59,110 bases of DNA from Pseudomonas sp. MWU15-20650 (lineage in GTDB: Bacteria; Pseudomonadota; Gammaproteobacteria; Pseudomonadales; Pseudomonadaceae): assembly GCF_023242475.1 (NCBI RefSeq), contig NZ_JALJFG010000042.1, positions 1 to 59,110 on the forward strand, given 5' to 3'. Position numbers and translations under genes: made by a program. How positions within the stretch are numbered: position 1 is the stretch's first letter; every line of letters begins with the position of its first letter. Under the pieces are notes generated by a model. It was given only the letters and a program-made list of their open reading frames with translations, made no database searches and was not told the DNA's origin. Below are positions 39,201 through 47,300 of the stretch, one piece after another.

Positions 39201-41305
39201 TCGAAGTGTTGAGCTGGGACGAAGACATGGCCCAGTTCGACCTTGCGCTGGACGTGGAGGAAAGCCCCACGGCGCTCCGTGCATCCCTGAGTTACGCCAC
39301 CGACTTGTTTGCACCGGCGACCATCGAGCGCATGGCCGGGCATTGGCAGAACCTGCTGCGGGCGATGGTTGCCGATCAACAGCAGAGCATCGGCCAGTTG
39401 AACCTGCTGGATGTGGCCGAGCAACAGCACATCCTGCAACTGTGGGACGGTACGGCCTCCGGCTTCTCGGCCCAGCGCCTGGTGCATGAATTGATCGCCG
39501 ACCGCGCGCAGGAAACCCCCGATGCGGTGGCGGTGAAGTTCGACGCGCAAACCCTGACCTACGCTGAGCTCGACGGCCAGGCCAACCGCCTGGCCCACGC
39601 GCTGATCGCCCGTGGCGTCGGCCCGGAAGTGCGCGTGGCCATCGCCATGCCGCGCAGCGCCGAGATCATGGTGGCGTTCCTTGCCGTGCTGAAGTCGGGT
39701 GGCGTGTACGTGCCGCTGGATGTGGAATACCCGCGTGACCGCTTGCTGTACATGCTGCAGGACAGCCGTGCCCGGTTACTGCTGACCCATACGGCGGTGC
39801 AACACCGGCTGCCGATCCCGGAGGGTTTGCAAGCCTTGGCGGTGGATCAGGTGCAAGCCTGGGCCGACGGCAGCGATGCCGCGCCGCATGTTGCACTGCA
39901 CGGTGACAACCTTGCCTACGTGATCTACACCTCCGGCTCCACTGGTTTGCCCAAGGGCGTAGCGGTGTCCCACGGGCCGTTGGTGGCGCACATCATCGCC
40001 ACGGGCGAGCGCTATGAAACCTCTCCGGCCGATTGCGAACTGCACTTCATGTCGTTCGCCTTCGACGGTTCCCACGAAGGCTGGATGCACCCGTTGATCA
40101 ACGGCGCCAGCGTGCTGATTCGCGACGACAGCCTGTGGTTGCCGGAGTACACCTACGCGCAGATGCACCGCCACAACGTGACAATGGCGGTGTTCCCGCC
40201 GGTGTACTTGCAGCAATTGGCCGAGCATGCCGAACGCGACGGCAACCCTCCGGCAGTGCGCGTGTACTGCTTTGGCGGCGATGCGGTCGCTCAAGCCAGC
40301 TACGACCTGGCCTGGCGCGCCTTGAAACCGACCTACCTGTTCAACGGCTACGGCCCGACCGAAACCGTGGTCACGCCGCTGCTGTGGAAGGCGCGCAAAG
40401 GCGACCCGTGCGGTGCGGTCTACGCCCCAATCGGTACGTTGCTGGGCAACCGCAGCGGCTATGTGTTGGATTCGCAACTGAACCTGCAACCCATCGGCGT
40501 GGCCGGCGAGTTGTACCTGGGCGGCGAGGGCGTGGCCCGGGGTTACCTGGAACGTCCGGCGTTGACCGCCGAGCGTTTTGTGCCGGACCCATTCGGCAAG
40601 CCGGGCAGCCGCGTGTATCGCAGCGGCGACCTGACCCGCGGGCGGCCGGACGGTGTGGTGGATTACCTGGGCCGGGTCGACCATCAAGTGAAGATCCGCG
40701 GTTTCCGTATTGAGCTGGGTGAAATCGAAGCGCGCCTGCGTGAACAGGCCAGCGTCGGTGAAACCGTGGTAGTGGCCCAGGAAGGCCCGAGCGGTAAGCA
40801 GCTGGTGGCGTACGTCGTCCCGACTGACGCCGCCCAGGCCAACGAAGCCCAGCTCCGCGATGGCTTGCGGCGTGCCCTGAAAAACCACTTGCCGGATTAC
40901 ATGGTGCCTGCCCACTTCGTGTTCCTGGCGCAAATGCCGTTGACCCCCAACGGCAAGCTCGACCGCAAGGGCCTGCCGGTGCCGGATGCCCGCCAGATGC
41001 AGCCGCAATACGTGGCCCCGCAAACCGAGCTGGAGCAGCAGATCGCTGCGATCTGGGCCGACATCCTGCACGTGCCGCACGTGGGCCTGAACGACAACTT
41101 CTTTGAAGTCGGTGGCCATTCCCTGTTGGCGATCCAGATCACGTCACGGGTCCAGACCGAACTGGGCCTGGAAGTGCCGCTGCTGGAGCTGTTCCAGACC
41201 GAATCGCTGCGTGCCTACGTGCAGGCCGCAGCCACCTTCCACGTCGGCAGCGTGGAAGATTTTGATGACCTGCGTGACTTTTTGAGCGAACTAGAGGCGA
41301 TTTGA
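27272..41305 (+). CDS. pvdI: Pyoverdine peptide synthetase PvdI (four modules)
   Basis: The start at 27272 (MNAEDSLKLARRF) is chosen over an upstream GTG at 27239; it gives 4677 residues. Domain order: C (40-490), A1, T1 (Ser in GGDSIISIQ, about 1040), E (HHLVVDG, about 1220); C2 of the D-to-L type (HHILMDGW, 1673), A2, T2; C3, A3, T3; C4, A4 (4070-4560), T4 (4584-4656). Reading the specificity pockets by eye: A1 DVWHVSLIDK (Ser), A2 DGEDHGTVVK (Lys), A3 DILQLGLIWK (Gly), A4 DGEVCGGVTK (hydroxyornithine-type). The E domain after A1 makes the first residue D-Ser. There is no thioesterase; the chain passes to PvdJ 3 bp downstream. It works in the cytoplasm, extending the PvdL-bound acyl-Glu-Tyr-Dab starter. 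A4 is almost identical to A2 of PvdJ. Confidence 0.92.
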   Translation: MNAEDSLKLARRFIGLPLEKRQLFLQALHKEGVDFSRFPIPAGVDVEDRQALSYAQQRMWFLWQLDPASGAYNLPGAVRLKGALSLEAMKQAFTRLVERHETLRPVFQRQADERLAQVAVEPAVVVEQIDLSTLAAADREQAVNDAATAQSLLPFDLENGPLLRVQLLRLGEQEHVLLLTLHHIVSDGWSMNVLIDEFIRCYDAHERNEAPQLPALPIQYSDYALWQRRWLEAGEQARQLEYWQARLGDEHPVLELPVDRPRPAMPSYQGTRHHFAVDEALAAQLRSCAQKHTVTLFMLLLGAFNVLLHRYTGQGDIRVGVPIANRNRTEVEGLIGFFVNTQVMRTELTGQTSITALLQGIKEHALGAQAHQELPFERLVEALKIERSLSHTPLFQVMYNHQPVVADIASVSTASGLELALVEWQGRTTQFDLTLDTYEQSGTLHAALTYANDLFDAPSITRMAQHWISLLQAIVADGEQRIGELPMLDADEQQRLVHTWNQTAESYPTERAIHHLIEDQVQRTPNAPALVFGATTLTYAQLDARANALAHALREQGVGPDVLVGICVERSLEMVIGLLAILKAGGAYVPLDPEYPEERLAYMIEDSGIQLLLSQQSLLASLPAAGIRVVALDQPALWLDGYSSESPAVAIHALNLAYVIYTSGSTGKPKGAGNSHRALVNRLCWMQQAYGLTAGDAVLQKTPFSFDVSVWEFFWPLMTGARLVIAAPGEHREPARLIETIGRHAITTVHFVPSMLQAFIHEPGVQMCTSLTRIVCSGEALALDAQRQVFAKLPDAGLYNLYGPTEAAIDVTHWRCIDEGADSVPIGRPIANLGTYVLDAQLNPVPAGVSGELYLGGTGLARSYHRRPALTAERFVPSPFVAGERLYRTGDRVRQRGDGVIEYLGRLDHQVKLRGLRIELGEIEARLMQHPQVREAVVLVHGGKQLVAYLVVDGEAPSDLKAWLLGSLPDYMVPTHLIPLAKLPVTANGKLDRKALPVPEAAPQQAFVAPQSALQKALAAIWSDVLGVEHIGLDDNFFERGGDSIISIQVVSRARQAGIRLSPRDLFQYQSIRSLALVASVDQASVIDQGPVSGEVILTPVQQGFFAQAIPARHHWNQSLLLTPREALAPARLEAALLQLINHHDALRLRYVQHADGWRQVHAAPITESVLWQSHAGTDAELAALCDDAQRSLDLEQGPLLRAVWVSLADGSQRLLLVIHHLVVDGVSWRILLEDLQQAYREQVLPAKTSAYQHWAHKLHSHAQTLNDQLPYWQAQSVDAELPCDNPEGGLQNRLGAKLETRLDAEHTRRLLQDAPAAYRTQVNDLLLTALARVVSRWSGHAAALIQLEGHGREDLFEGLDLTRTVGWFTSLFPVRLHADGELAGAIKAVKEQLRAVPDKGLGFGLLRYLGSPDARDALNGLAAPRITFNYLGQFDRQFDETALFVPASQGSGQAQDPEAPLANWLTLEGQVYGGELALQWGFSRAMFQASTIQHLADEYVAELKALIEHCCATPAGQVTPSDFPLARLSQQQLDALPMAGPAIADVYPLSPMQQGMLFHSLMEPQAEAYINQLRLDIEGLDLPTFGRAWQAALDRHQILRSSFHWLGLDSAHQVIQRQVDLQLQVIEDPHADLDALAQAERERGFALNTAPLFRLMLVRGAGAAWHLIFTSHHILMDGWSNAQLLAEVIAHYAGQTVPAPLGQFRDYLGWLQQQASSEVFWKVALAPLAAPTLLAQALRTPVDDSGMADHHLSLGSNFTRTLGEFARQQKVTLNTVLQGAWSLLLQRYTGQDCVAFGATVAGRSAPLPGIEQQLGLFINTLPIISAASPAQSAAAWLTELQVFNLSLRDHEHVPLYDIQGWAGQQGALFDTLLVFENFPVAEALKQGAPAGLTFGRLHNHERTHYPLTLGIELGASLRLEFSYDRARFSAQQVARLGANLQHLLQQLVAHAGVALGNLQLLDHGAQRDVLALSHSPGAAPRAERVHQRIAAQAQSTPEALAVQAGDQCLSYAQLNARANRLAHRLLALGVGPGQRVGLASRRGPQLIVSLLAVLKSGAAYVPLDPKYPVDRLAYMLADSRLDLLLSETGLLVDLPLPAGLTRLDFTADGEELAGYPATNPPNHAAAADLVYVIYTSGSTGQPKGVAIDHAALGQFCDSAVAYSRLCAEDRVLQFATFSFDGFVEQCFPPLCVGAALIMRGDELWDAGQLAREIVAHGVTLADLPAAYWYLLAKECAVARRPLGKLRQVHVGGEAMSVEGLRAWHAAGLGGVRLVNTYGPTEASVVSSVHDCQLADASDALGVPIGQAIAGRSLYVLDSGFELLVTDGVGELCIGAEAGLAQRYFDRPALTAERFLPDPFSSLPGARLYRSGDLARYNEAGALEYVGRIDQQVKIRGLRIEMGEIEASLQALPQVREAAVIAQPSATGTQLVAYVVPAEGQAWDALALATRLRHSLPDYMVPGHWLRLDALPLNPNGKLDRRALPAPDLSLEAPTYVAPRSPLHIQLAAIWQAVLQVERVGLDDHFFERGGHSLLATQVVSRVRHDLKLEVPLRALFEQPTLAAFAATCAGLQADTAAVMQAVGRDQPLALSFAQERQWFLWQLDPASAAYHVPTALHLRGQLDSAALQRAFQALVARHEPLRTTFVEAGEHTLQVIHPSLAVLIEHQAIDAGAIEQAVTQEIQRPFDLRNGPLMRVKLLVIAPDHHVLVVTQHHIISDGWSMQVMVDELVALYQGDAQLPALPIQYADYAQWQRGWMAAGEKQRQLDYWRASLGNEHPLLELPLDHPRPAVQSHRGARRQVQLDSALVADLKALAQRQDVTLFMLLLASFQTLLHRYSGQSEIRVGAPIANRNRLETERLVGFFVNTQVLQADLHGQMPFEQLLAHVKRRALEAQAHQDLPFEQLVEALQPERSLSHNPLFQVMFNHQDNLRAGPVQLPGLELQPVEWATGSTQFDLSLETEESADGLWASLTYATDLFEPATVDRLAGHWQNLLRAVVRDASQALDPLAMLSAAQWQQMAYDWNRSDTDYPRERCVHQLFEAQALSQPDAVALHFDEERLSYDALNRRANRLAHRLIAAGVGPDVLVAVHMERSLDMVVGLLATLKAGGAYVPLDPQFPADRLAFMLEDSRAQVLLTQPHLRDRLAQPAGLQVLLVDDASGDAHNPQVTVTPEHLAYVIYTSGSTGQPKGVMVRHQALCSFTWGMAATLDIGREARLLSLTTFSFDIFALELYVPLSVGATVLLSAQELALDPEAILDLAHGQAASVLQATPSTWRMLLDSPRAQLLRGVKCLCGGEALPADLARRMLDLQGSLWNLYGPTETTIWSAAHRLLEAQPFVGRPIANTTLFILNTDMGPCPVGAAAELLIGGVGLARGYHARPALTAERFVPNPFGAPGERLYRTGDLARYRADGVVEYIGRADHQVKVRGFRIELGEIEACLREHEGVREAVVLADNDRLIAYLVAAAPQAPAQYKAALRERLPDYMVPAHWVFLDRLPLTPNGKLDRKALPKPEAGLSVNGHVAPITAREQQVAAIWAEVLEVPRVGLDDHFFELGGHSLLATRVVSRVRQALALEVALKTLFEQPLLGDFVRALGEEGVKAPALLRADRTQPLPLSYAQERQWFLWQLDATSAAYHIPSTLRLQGPLDLAALQRSFDRLLARHESLRTHFRQDAAGTVQVIEAVGRVDIEHADSDYADLKARVAAAIADPFDLLRGPLLRVKLLRLAEDDHVLVLVQHHIVSDGWSMQLMVEELVQLYAGYSQGEDVPLPALPIQYADYAVWQRDWMAAGEQARQLMYWREQLGGEQPVLALPFDHLRPAQPSHRGARLGIELAPDLLDGLRTLAQSTGVTLPMVLLASYQALLHRYSGQEDVRVGVPIANRNRLETEGLIGFFVNTQVLKADIHGQMSVAQLLRQVRQRSLEAQAHQDLPFEQLVQALQPERSLSLSPLFQVLFNHRVSAADRHLRRLTDLHVEVLSWDEDMAQFDLALDVEESPTALRASLSYATDLFAPATIERMAGHWQNLLRAMVADQQQSIGQLNLLDVAEQQHILQLWDGTASGFSAQRLVHELIADRAQETPDAVAVKFDAQTLTYAELDGQANRLAHALIARGVGPEVRVAIAMPRSAEIMVAFLAVLKSGGVYVPLDVEYPRDRLLYMLQDSRARLLLTHTAVQHRLPIPEGLQALAVDQVQAWADGSDAAPHVALHGDNLAYVIYTSGSTGLPKGVAVSHGPLVAHIIATGERYETSPADCELHFMSFAFDGSHEGWMHPLINGASVLIRDDSLWLPEYTYAQMHRHNVTMAVFPPVYLQQLAEHAERDGNPPAVRVYCFGGDAVAQASYDLAWRALKPTYLFNGYGPTETVVTPLLWKARKGDPCGAVYAPIGTLLGNRSGYVLDSQLNLQPIGVAGELYLGGEGVARGYLERPALTAERFVPDPFGKPGSRVYRSGDLTRGRPDGVVDYLGRVDHQVKIRGFRIELGEIEARLREQASVGETVVVAQEGPSGKQLVAYVVPTDAAQANEAQLRDGLRRALKNHLPDYMVPAHFVFLAQMPLTPNGKLDRKGLPVPDARQMQPQYVAPQTELEQQIAAIWADILHVPHVGLNDNFFEVGGHSLLAIQITSRVQTELGLEVPLLELFQTESLRAYVQAAATFHVGSVEDFDDLRDFLSELEAI
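39393..40794 (+). repeat. Copy 1 of a 1402-bp near-identical adenylation-domain block (in pvdI module 4)
   Basis: This block is matched in the same orientation at 45921-47322 with roughly a dozen base differences by eye (about 99% identity). It runs from the end of the C domain through almost the whole A domain; the flanking C and T domains are clearly divergent. Only one amino-acid change was noticed (E versus A in LWLPxYTY). Confidence 0.9.
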
Positions 41306-41308
41306 ACC

Positions 41309-44300
41309 ATGCTTTCCAACCCTAACATCGACCTGGTGTCGCGCTTCCTTCGCTTGCCTCTGGAGCAGCGCGAGCAGTTTTATCAGCGCCTGCAAAGCCG
41401 GGGCATGAGTTTCGCTCAACTGCCGATTGCCCCCACGCGTCACGATAGCGACACACTCGCGCTGTCCTACGCCCAGGAGCGCCAATGGTTTCTCTGGCAA
41501 CTGGACCCCGACAGCGCCACTTACCATATCCCCGGCGCCCTGCGTTTGCATGGGCACCTGGACCTGGCGGCATTGCAGCGCAGTTTCGACAGCCTGCTGG
41601 CCCGTCACGAAAGCCTGCGTACGCAGTTGGTCGAGGACGGCGAACGCGTGTGGCAAGCAGTGATGCCGCAGGCACGGGTGCACATCCACCCGGCGCGTAT
41701 CGATGAGTCGCACCTGATGGCGCGGGTGGAAGCGCAGGTCGCGCAGCCTTTCGACTTGCACCAGGCACCGCTGTTGCGCGTGACCCTGTTGCAACTGGCG
41801 GACGATGAGCATGTGCTGGTGATGGTGCAGCACCACATCGTGTCCGATGGTTGGTCGATGCAAGTGATGGTCGAAGAACTGGTGCAGCTCTACGCGGCCT
41901 ACAGTCAGGGCCATGACCTGCAACTGCCTGAGTTGCCGATCCAGTACGCCGACTACGCCTTGTGGCAACGGGGCTGGATGGAGGCGGGGGAGAAGGCGCG
42001 TCAGTTGGCCTACTGGCAGGCGCTGTTGGGGGGTGAACAACCGGTGCTGGAGCTGCCGCTGGACCGTCCGCGCCCGGCCCAGCAAAGCCACCGCGGCGCC
42101 AGTGTGCAGGTACATCTGCAACCGGCGCTGGTGGCCGGCCTCAAGCAGCTGGCTCAGCAAGAGGGGGTAACGGCGTTCATGCTCTTGCTGGCGTCGTTCC
42201 AGACCTTGCTGTATCGCTACAGTGGGCAGGCAGACATCCGTGTGGGCGTGCCGAACGCCAACCGTAACCGCGTCGAAACCGAGCGGTTGATCGGCTTTTT
42301 CGTCAACACCCAGGTGCTCAAGGCCGACCTGGACGGGCAGATGAGCTTTGCCCAGTTGCTGCAACAGACCAAGCGTCGTGCCCTGGAGGCCCAGGCCCAC
42401 CAAGACCTGCCGTTCGAACAACTGGTGGTGGCCTTGCAGCCTGAGCGCAGCCTGAGCCACAACCCGTTGTTCCAGGTGATGTTCAACCACCAGACTGACG
42501 CCCAAGGCACACGCGGTGGTCAGCAGCTGCCGGGCCTGCGCGTGGTGGAACTGGACTGGGCCAGCCAGACCACCCATTTCGACCTGAGCCTGGACACCCA
42601 TGAATCCGCCGAAGGGCTCTGGGCGGCGCTGACCTACGCCACCGATTTGTTCGACGCCGCGACCATCGAGCGTTTTGCGCAACACTGGCAAAACCTGCTG
42701 CAGGCGGTGGTGAGTGCACCGCGCAGCCGTCTCTGCGAGTTGCCGATGCTGGGCGCCCAGGAACAGCAGGTGATGCTCCAGGACTGGAACGCACCCGCCT
42801 GCGCCGCCGCACCACACGCCGTACACCGTCTGTTCGAGGCCCAGGCCGAGCAGCACCCTGAACGTCAAGCCTTGGCCCTGGATGACCAGGCCCTCAGCTA
42901 TGGCGAGCTGAACCGTCAGGCCAACCGCCTGGCGCATTACCTGCTGGCCGAGGGTGTCGGCCCGCAAGGACTGGTCGGGATCGCCGTGGAGCGCTCCTTT
43001 GCCATGGTGATCAGCGTGCTGGCGGTGCTCAAGACGGGGGCGGCCTACGTGCCGCTTGACCCGCAGTACCCGCGCGAACGCTTGGTGCATATGCTCGAGG
43101 ACAGCGGCGTGCGCCTGGTGCTCACCCAATCCCACCTGCGCGCGCGCCTGCCGTTGCCGGCTGCGGTGGTGGTCGTGGACATCGATCTGGCCCAGGCCCA
43201 ATTGGCGCAGTGTACCGAGCACAACCCCGATACGAATTTCGAGCCGCAGAGCCTGGCGTATGTGATCTACACCTCCGGCTCCACCGGTAAACCCAAGGGC
43301 GTTGCCATCAGCCATGGGGCCTTGAGTGAGTTCGCCGGTATCGCGGCGGATTACTCGCAGTTGGTCCCCAGTGACCGGGTGTTGCAGTTCGCCACCCTGA
43401 ACTTCGACGGCTTCGTCGAGCAGCTGTACCCAGCCTTGACCCTCGGGGCGACCGTGGTGCTGCGCGGCCCGCAACTGTGGGACGGTGCCGAGCTGTACCG
43501 GCAGATCATCGCCCAGGGCATTACCCTGGCAGACTTGCCCACGGCCTACTGGAAGCTGTTCCTGCAAGATTGCCTGGCAGCCGGCTCGCGGCCTTACGCG
43601 GCGTTGCGCCAGGTTCACATCGGTGGCGAAGCCATGCCGCTGGACGGCCCGCTGCTCTGGCAACGCGCAGGGCTTGGCCGTGTACGCTTGCTCAATACCT
43701 ACGGGCCCACCGAGGCCACGGTGGTCTCCAGTGTGCTGGACTGCACCGATGCGAGTGCCGTCAGCGCTGCCGGTGCCAGCCCGATTGGCCGAGCGTTGCC
43801 GGGGCGTGGCCTGTATGTGCTGGATCGCGACCTGAACCTGCTGGCGCTGGGCGCCGTGGGCGAACTCTATATCGCCGGCGCCCGTGGCTTGGCGCGTGCT
43901 TATTTGCAGCGCCCGGGCCTGACCGCCGAACGCTTTGTCGCCGACCCGTTCAGCACCTCAGGCGAGCGCCTGTATCGCACGGGCGACCTGGCGCGTTATC
44001 GCGCCGACGGGGTGGTGGAGTACGTCGGGCGGGTTGACCATCAGGTGAAGATCCGTGGTTTCCGCATTGAACTGGGGGAGATCGAAGCCGTGCTGCTGGC
44101 CCAGGACAGTGTGCGTGAAGCCCTGTTGCTGGCCGCCGACAACCAACTCTTGGCTTACCTGGTGCCTGCGCAGCCGTTGGCTGAAAGCGAGCGCGCCGAG
44201 GCGGGCGAGCAGTTGATGGCCACCTTGCGCGAGCACCTGCCGGACTACATGGTGCCGGCGCACCTGATTTTCCTTGAGCGCATGCCCCTGAACCCCAACG

Positions 44301-47300
44301 GCAAGCTGGACCGCCAGGCACTGCCCAAACCCGATGCCAACGCGGTGCAACAGGACTGGCGGGCGCCGGCCACGCCGCTGCAACAACAGGTCGCGGCGAT
44401 CTGGGCCGATATTCTCGGTGCCGAGCCGGTGGGCCTGAACCAGCACTTCTTCGAGCTGGGCGGGCATTCGTTGCTGGCCATGCAAGTGGTCTCGCGCATT
44501 CGCCAGACGCTGAACCTGGAAGTGCCCCTCAAGGCTGTGTTCGAGCACCCGCGGCTGGAGGCGTTTGTCGCGGCATTACAGGCCCAGGGCAGCGACCAGC
44601 CAACGGCGCCGGCGTTGCTGCCGGTGGGGCGCGAGCTGCCGTTGCCGCTGTCCTATGCTCAGGAACGCCAGTGGTTTCTCTGGCAACTGGAGCCCCACAG
44701 TGCGGCGTATCACATCCCCAGCGCGCTACGCCTGAAAGGGCAGTTGGACCACGCAGCGCTGCAACGCAGTTTTGATCGCCTGCTGGCCCGTCATGAAAGC
44801 CTGCGAACCCATATCCGCCAGGATCCGGAGGGTGCGGTGCAAGTGATTGAACCGCAGGTGTCGCTGCCGATCAGCCAGGCCGATGTCAATGAGGCCCAAC
44901 TCCAGGCGCGGGTCGAAGCGCTGATTGCCCAGCCGTTCGACCTGCAACAAGGCCCGTTGCTGCGTGTCAGCCTGTTGCGCCTGGCCGAGGATGAACATGT
45001 ACTGGTGCTGGTGCAGCATCACATCGTCTCCGATGGCTGGTCGATGCAGTGTGTGGTCGAGGAACTGGTGCAGCTGTACGCCGGTTACAGCCAGGGCCGG
45101 GAGGTGGCATTGCCGGGCTTGCCGATCCAGTACGCCGACTACGCGGTGTGGCAGCGTAACTGGATGGATGCCGGTGAGAAACAGCGCCAACTGGCTTACT
45201 GGCGTGAAAGGCTGGGCGGTGAACACAGCGTGCTGGAGTTGCCGTTCGACCACCTGCGCCCGGCGGTGCAGAGCCACCGGGGCGCGCGCCTGGCATTCGA
45301 GCTGGCGCCCGAGCTGAGCCACGGTCTGAAAGCCTTGGCCCAGCAGCAAGGCGTGACCGTGTTCATGTTGCTGCTGGCCTCCTTCCAGACCTTGTTGCAC
45401 CGCTACAGCGGCCAGGAAGAAATACGCGTCGGCGTGCCCATCGCCAACCGCAATCGCAGCGAGACCGAGCGCCTGATCGGTTTCTTCGTCAACACCCAGG
45501 TGCTCAAGGCCGATGTGCATGGCCAGATGAGCGTCGAGCAGTTGCTGCAACAGACCCGGCAACGGGCGCTGGAAGCCCAGGCCCACCAGGACCTGCCGTT
45601 CGAACAGTTGGTCGAAGCGCTGCAACCGGAACGCTGCCTGAGCCACAACCCTTTGTTCCAGGTGATGTTCAACCACCAGACCGACATTGGCCAGGCCCAG
45701 GTTCAGCACCGACTGCCGGCCTTGCGAGTAGAAGGGTTGGAGTGGGAAAGCAAGACCGCGCACTTTGACCTCGACCTGGATATCCAGGAGTCCACCGAAG
45801 GTATTTGGGCCACGTTGGGTTATGCCCTGGACCTGTTCGAAGCGAGCACTGTGCAGCGCATGGCGCGTCACTGGCAGAACCTGTTGCAGGGCATGGTCGC
45901 TAACCCACGGCAACCGCTCAGCCAGTTGAACCTGCTGGATGTGGCCGAGCAACAGCACATCCTGCAACTGTGGGACGGTACGGCCTCCGGCTTCTCGGCC
46001 CAGCGCCTGGTGCATGAATTGATCGCCGACCGCGCCCAGGAAACCCCCGATGCGGTGGCGGTGAAGTTCGACGCGCAAACCCTGACCTACGCTGAGCTCG
46101 ACGGCCAGGCCAACCGCCTGGCCCACGCGCTGATCGCCCGTGGCGTCGGCCCGGAAGTGCGCGTGGCCATCGCCATGCCGCGCAGCGCCGAGATCATGGT
46201 GGCGTTCCTTGCCGTGCTGAAGTCGGGTGGCGTGTACGTGCCGCTGGATGTGGAATACCCGCGTGACCGCTTGCTGTACATGCTGCAGGACAGCCGTGCC
46301 CGGTTACTGCTGACCCATACGGCGGTGCAACACCGGCTGCCGATCCCGGAGGGTTTGCAAGCCTTGGCGGTGGATCAGGTGCAAGCCTGGGCCGACGGCA
46401 GCGATGCCGCGCCGCATGTTGCACTGCACGGTGACAACCTTGCCTACGTGATCTACACCTCCGGCTCCACTGGTTTGCCCAAGGGCGTAGCGGTGTCCCA
46501 CGGGCCGTTGGTGGCGCACATCATCGCCACGGGCGAGCGCTATGAAACCTCTCCGGCCGATTGCGAACTGCACTTCATGTCGTTCGCCTTCGACGGTTCC
46601 CACGAAGGCTGGATGCACCCGCTGATCAACGGCGCCAGCGTGCTGATTCGCGACGACAGCCTGTGGTTGCCGGCGTACACCTACGCGCAGATGCACCGCC
46701 ACAACGTGACAATGGCGGTGTTCCCGCCGGTGTACTTGCAGCAATTGGCCGAGCATGCCGAACGCGACGGCAACCCTCCGGCAGTGCGCGTGTACTGCTT
46801 TGGCGGTGATGCGGTCGCTCAAGCCAGCTACGACCTGGCCTGGCGCGCCTTGAAACCGACCTACCTGTTCAACGGCTACGGCCCGACCGAAACCGTGGTC
46901 ACGCCGCTGCTGTGGAAGGCGCGCAAAGGCGACCCGTGCGGCGCGGTCTACGCCCCAATCGGTACGTTGCTGGGCAACCGCAGCGGCTACGTGCTCGATT
47001 CGCAACTGAACCTGCAACCCATCGGCGTGGCCGGCGAGTTGTACCTGGGCGGCGAGGGCGTGGCCCGGGGTTACCTGGAGCGTCCGGCGTTGACCGCCGA
47101 GCGTTTTGTGCCGGACCCATTCGGCAAGCCGGGCAGCCGCGTGTATCGCAGCGGCGACCTGACCCGCGGGCGGCCGGACGGTGTGGTGGATTACCTGGGC
47201 CGTGTCGACCATCAAGTGAAGATCCGCGGTTTCCGTATTGAGCTGGGTGAAATCGAAGCGCGCCTGCGTGAACAGGCCAGCGTCGGTGAAACCGTGGTGG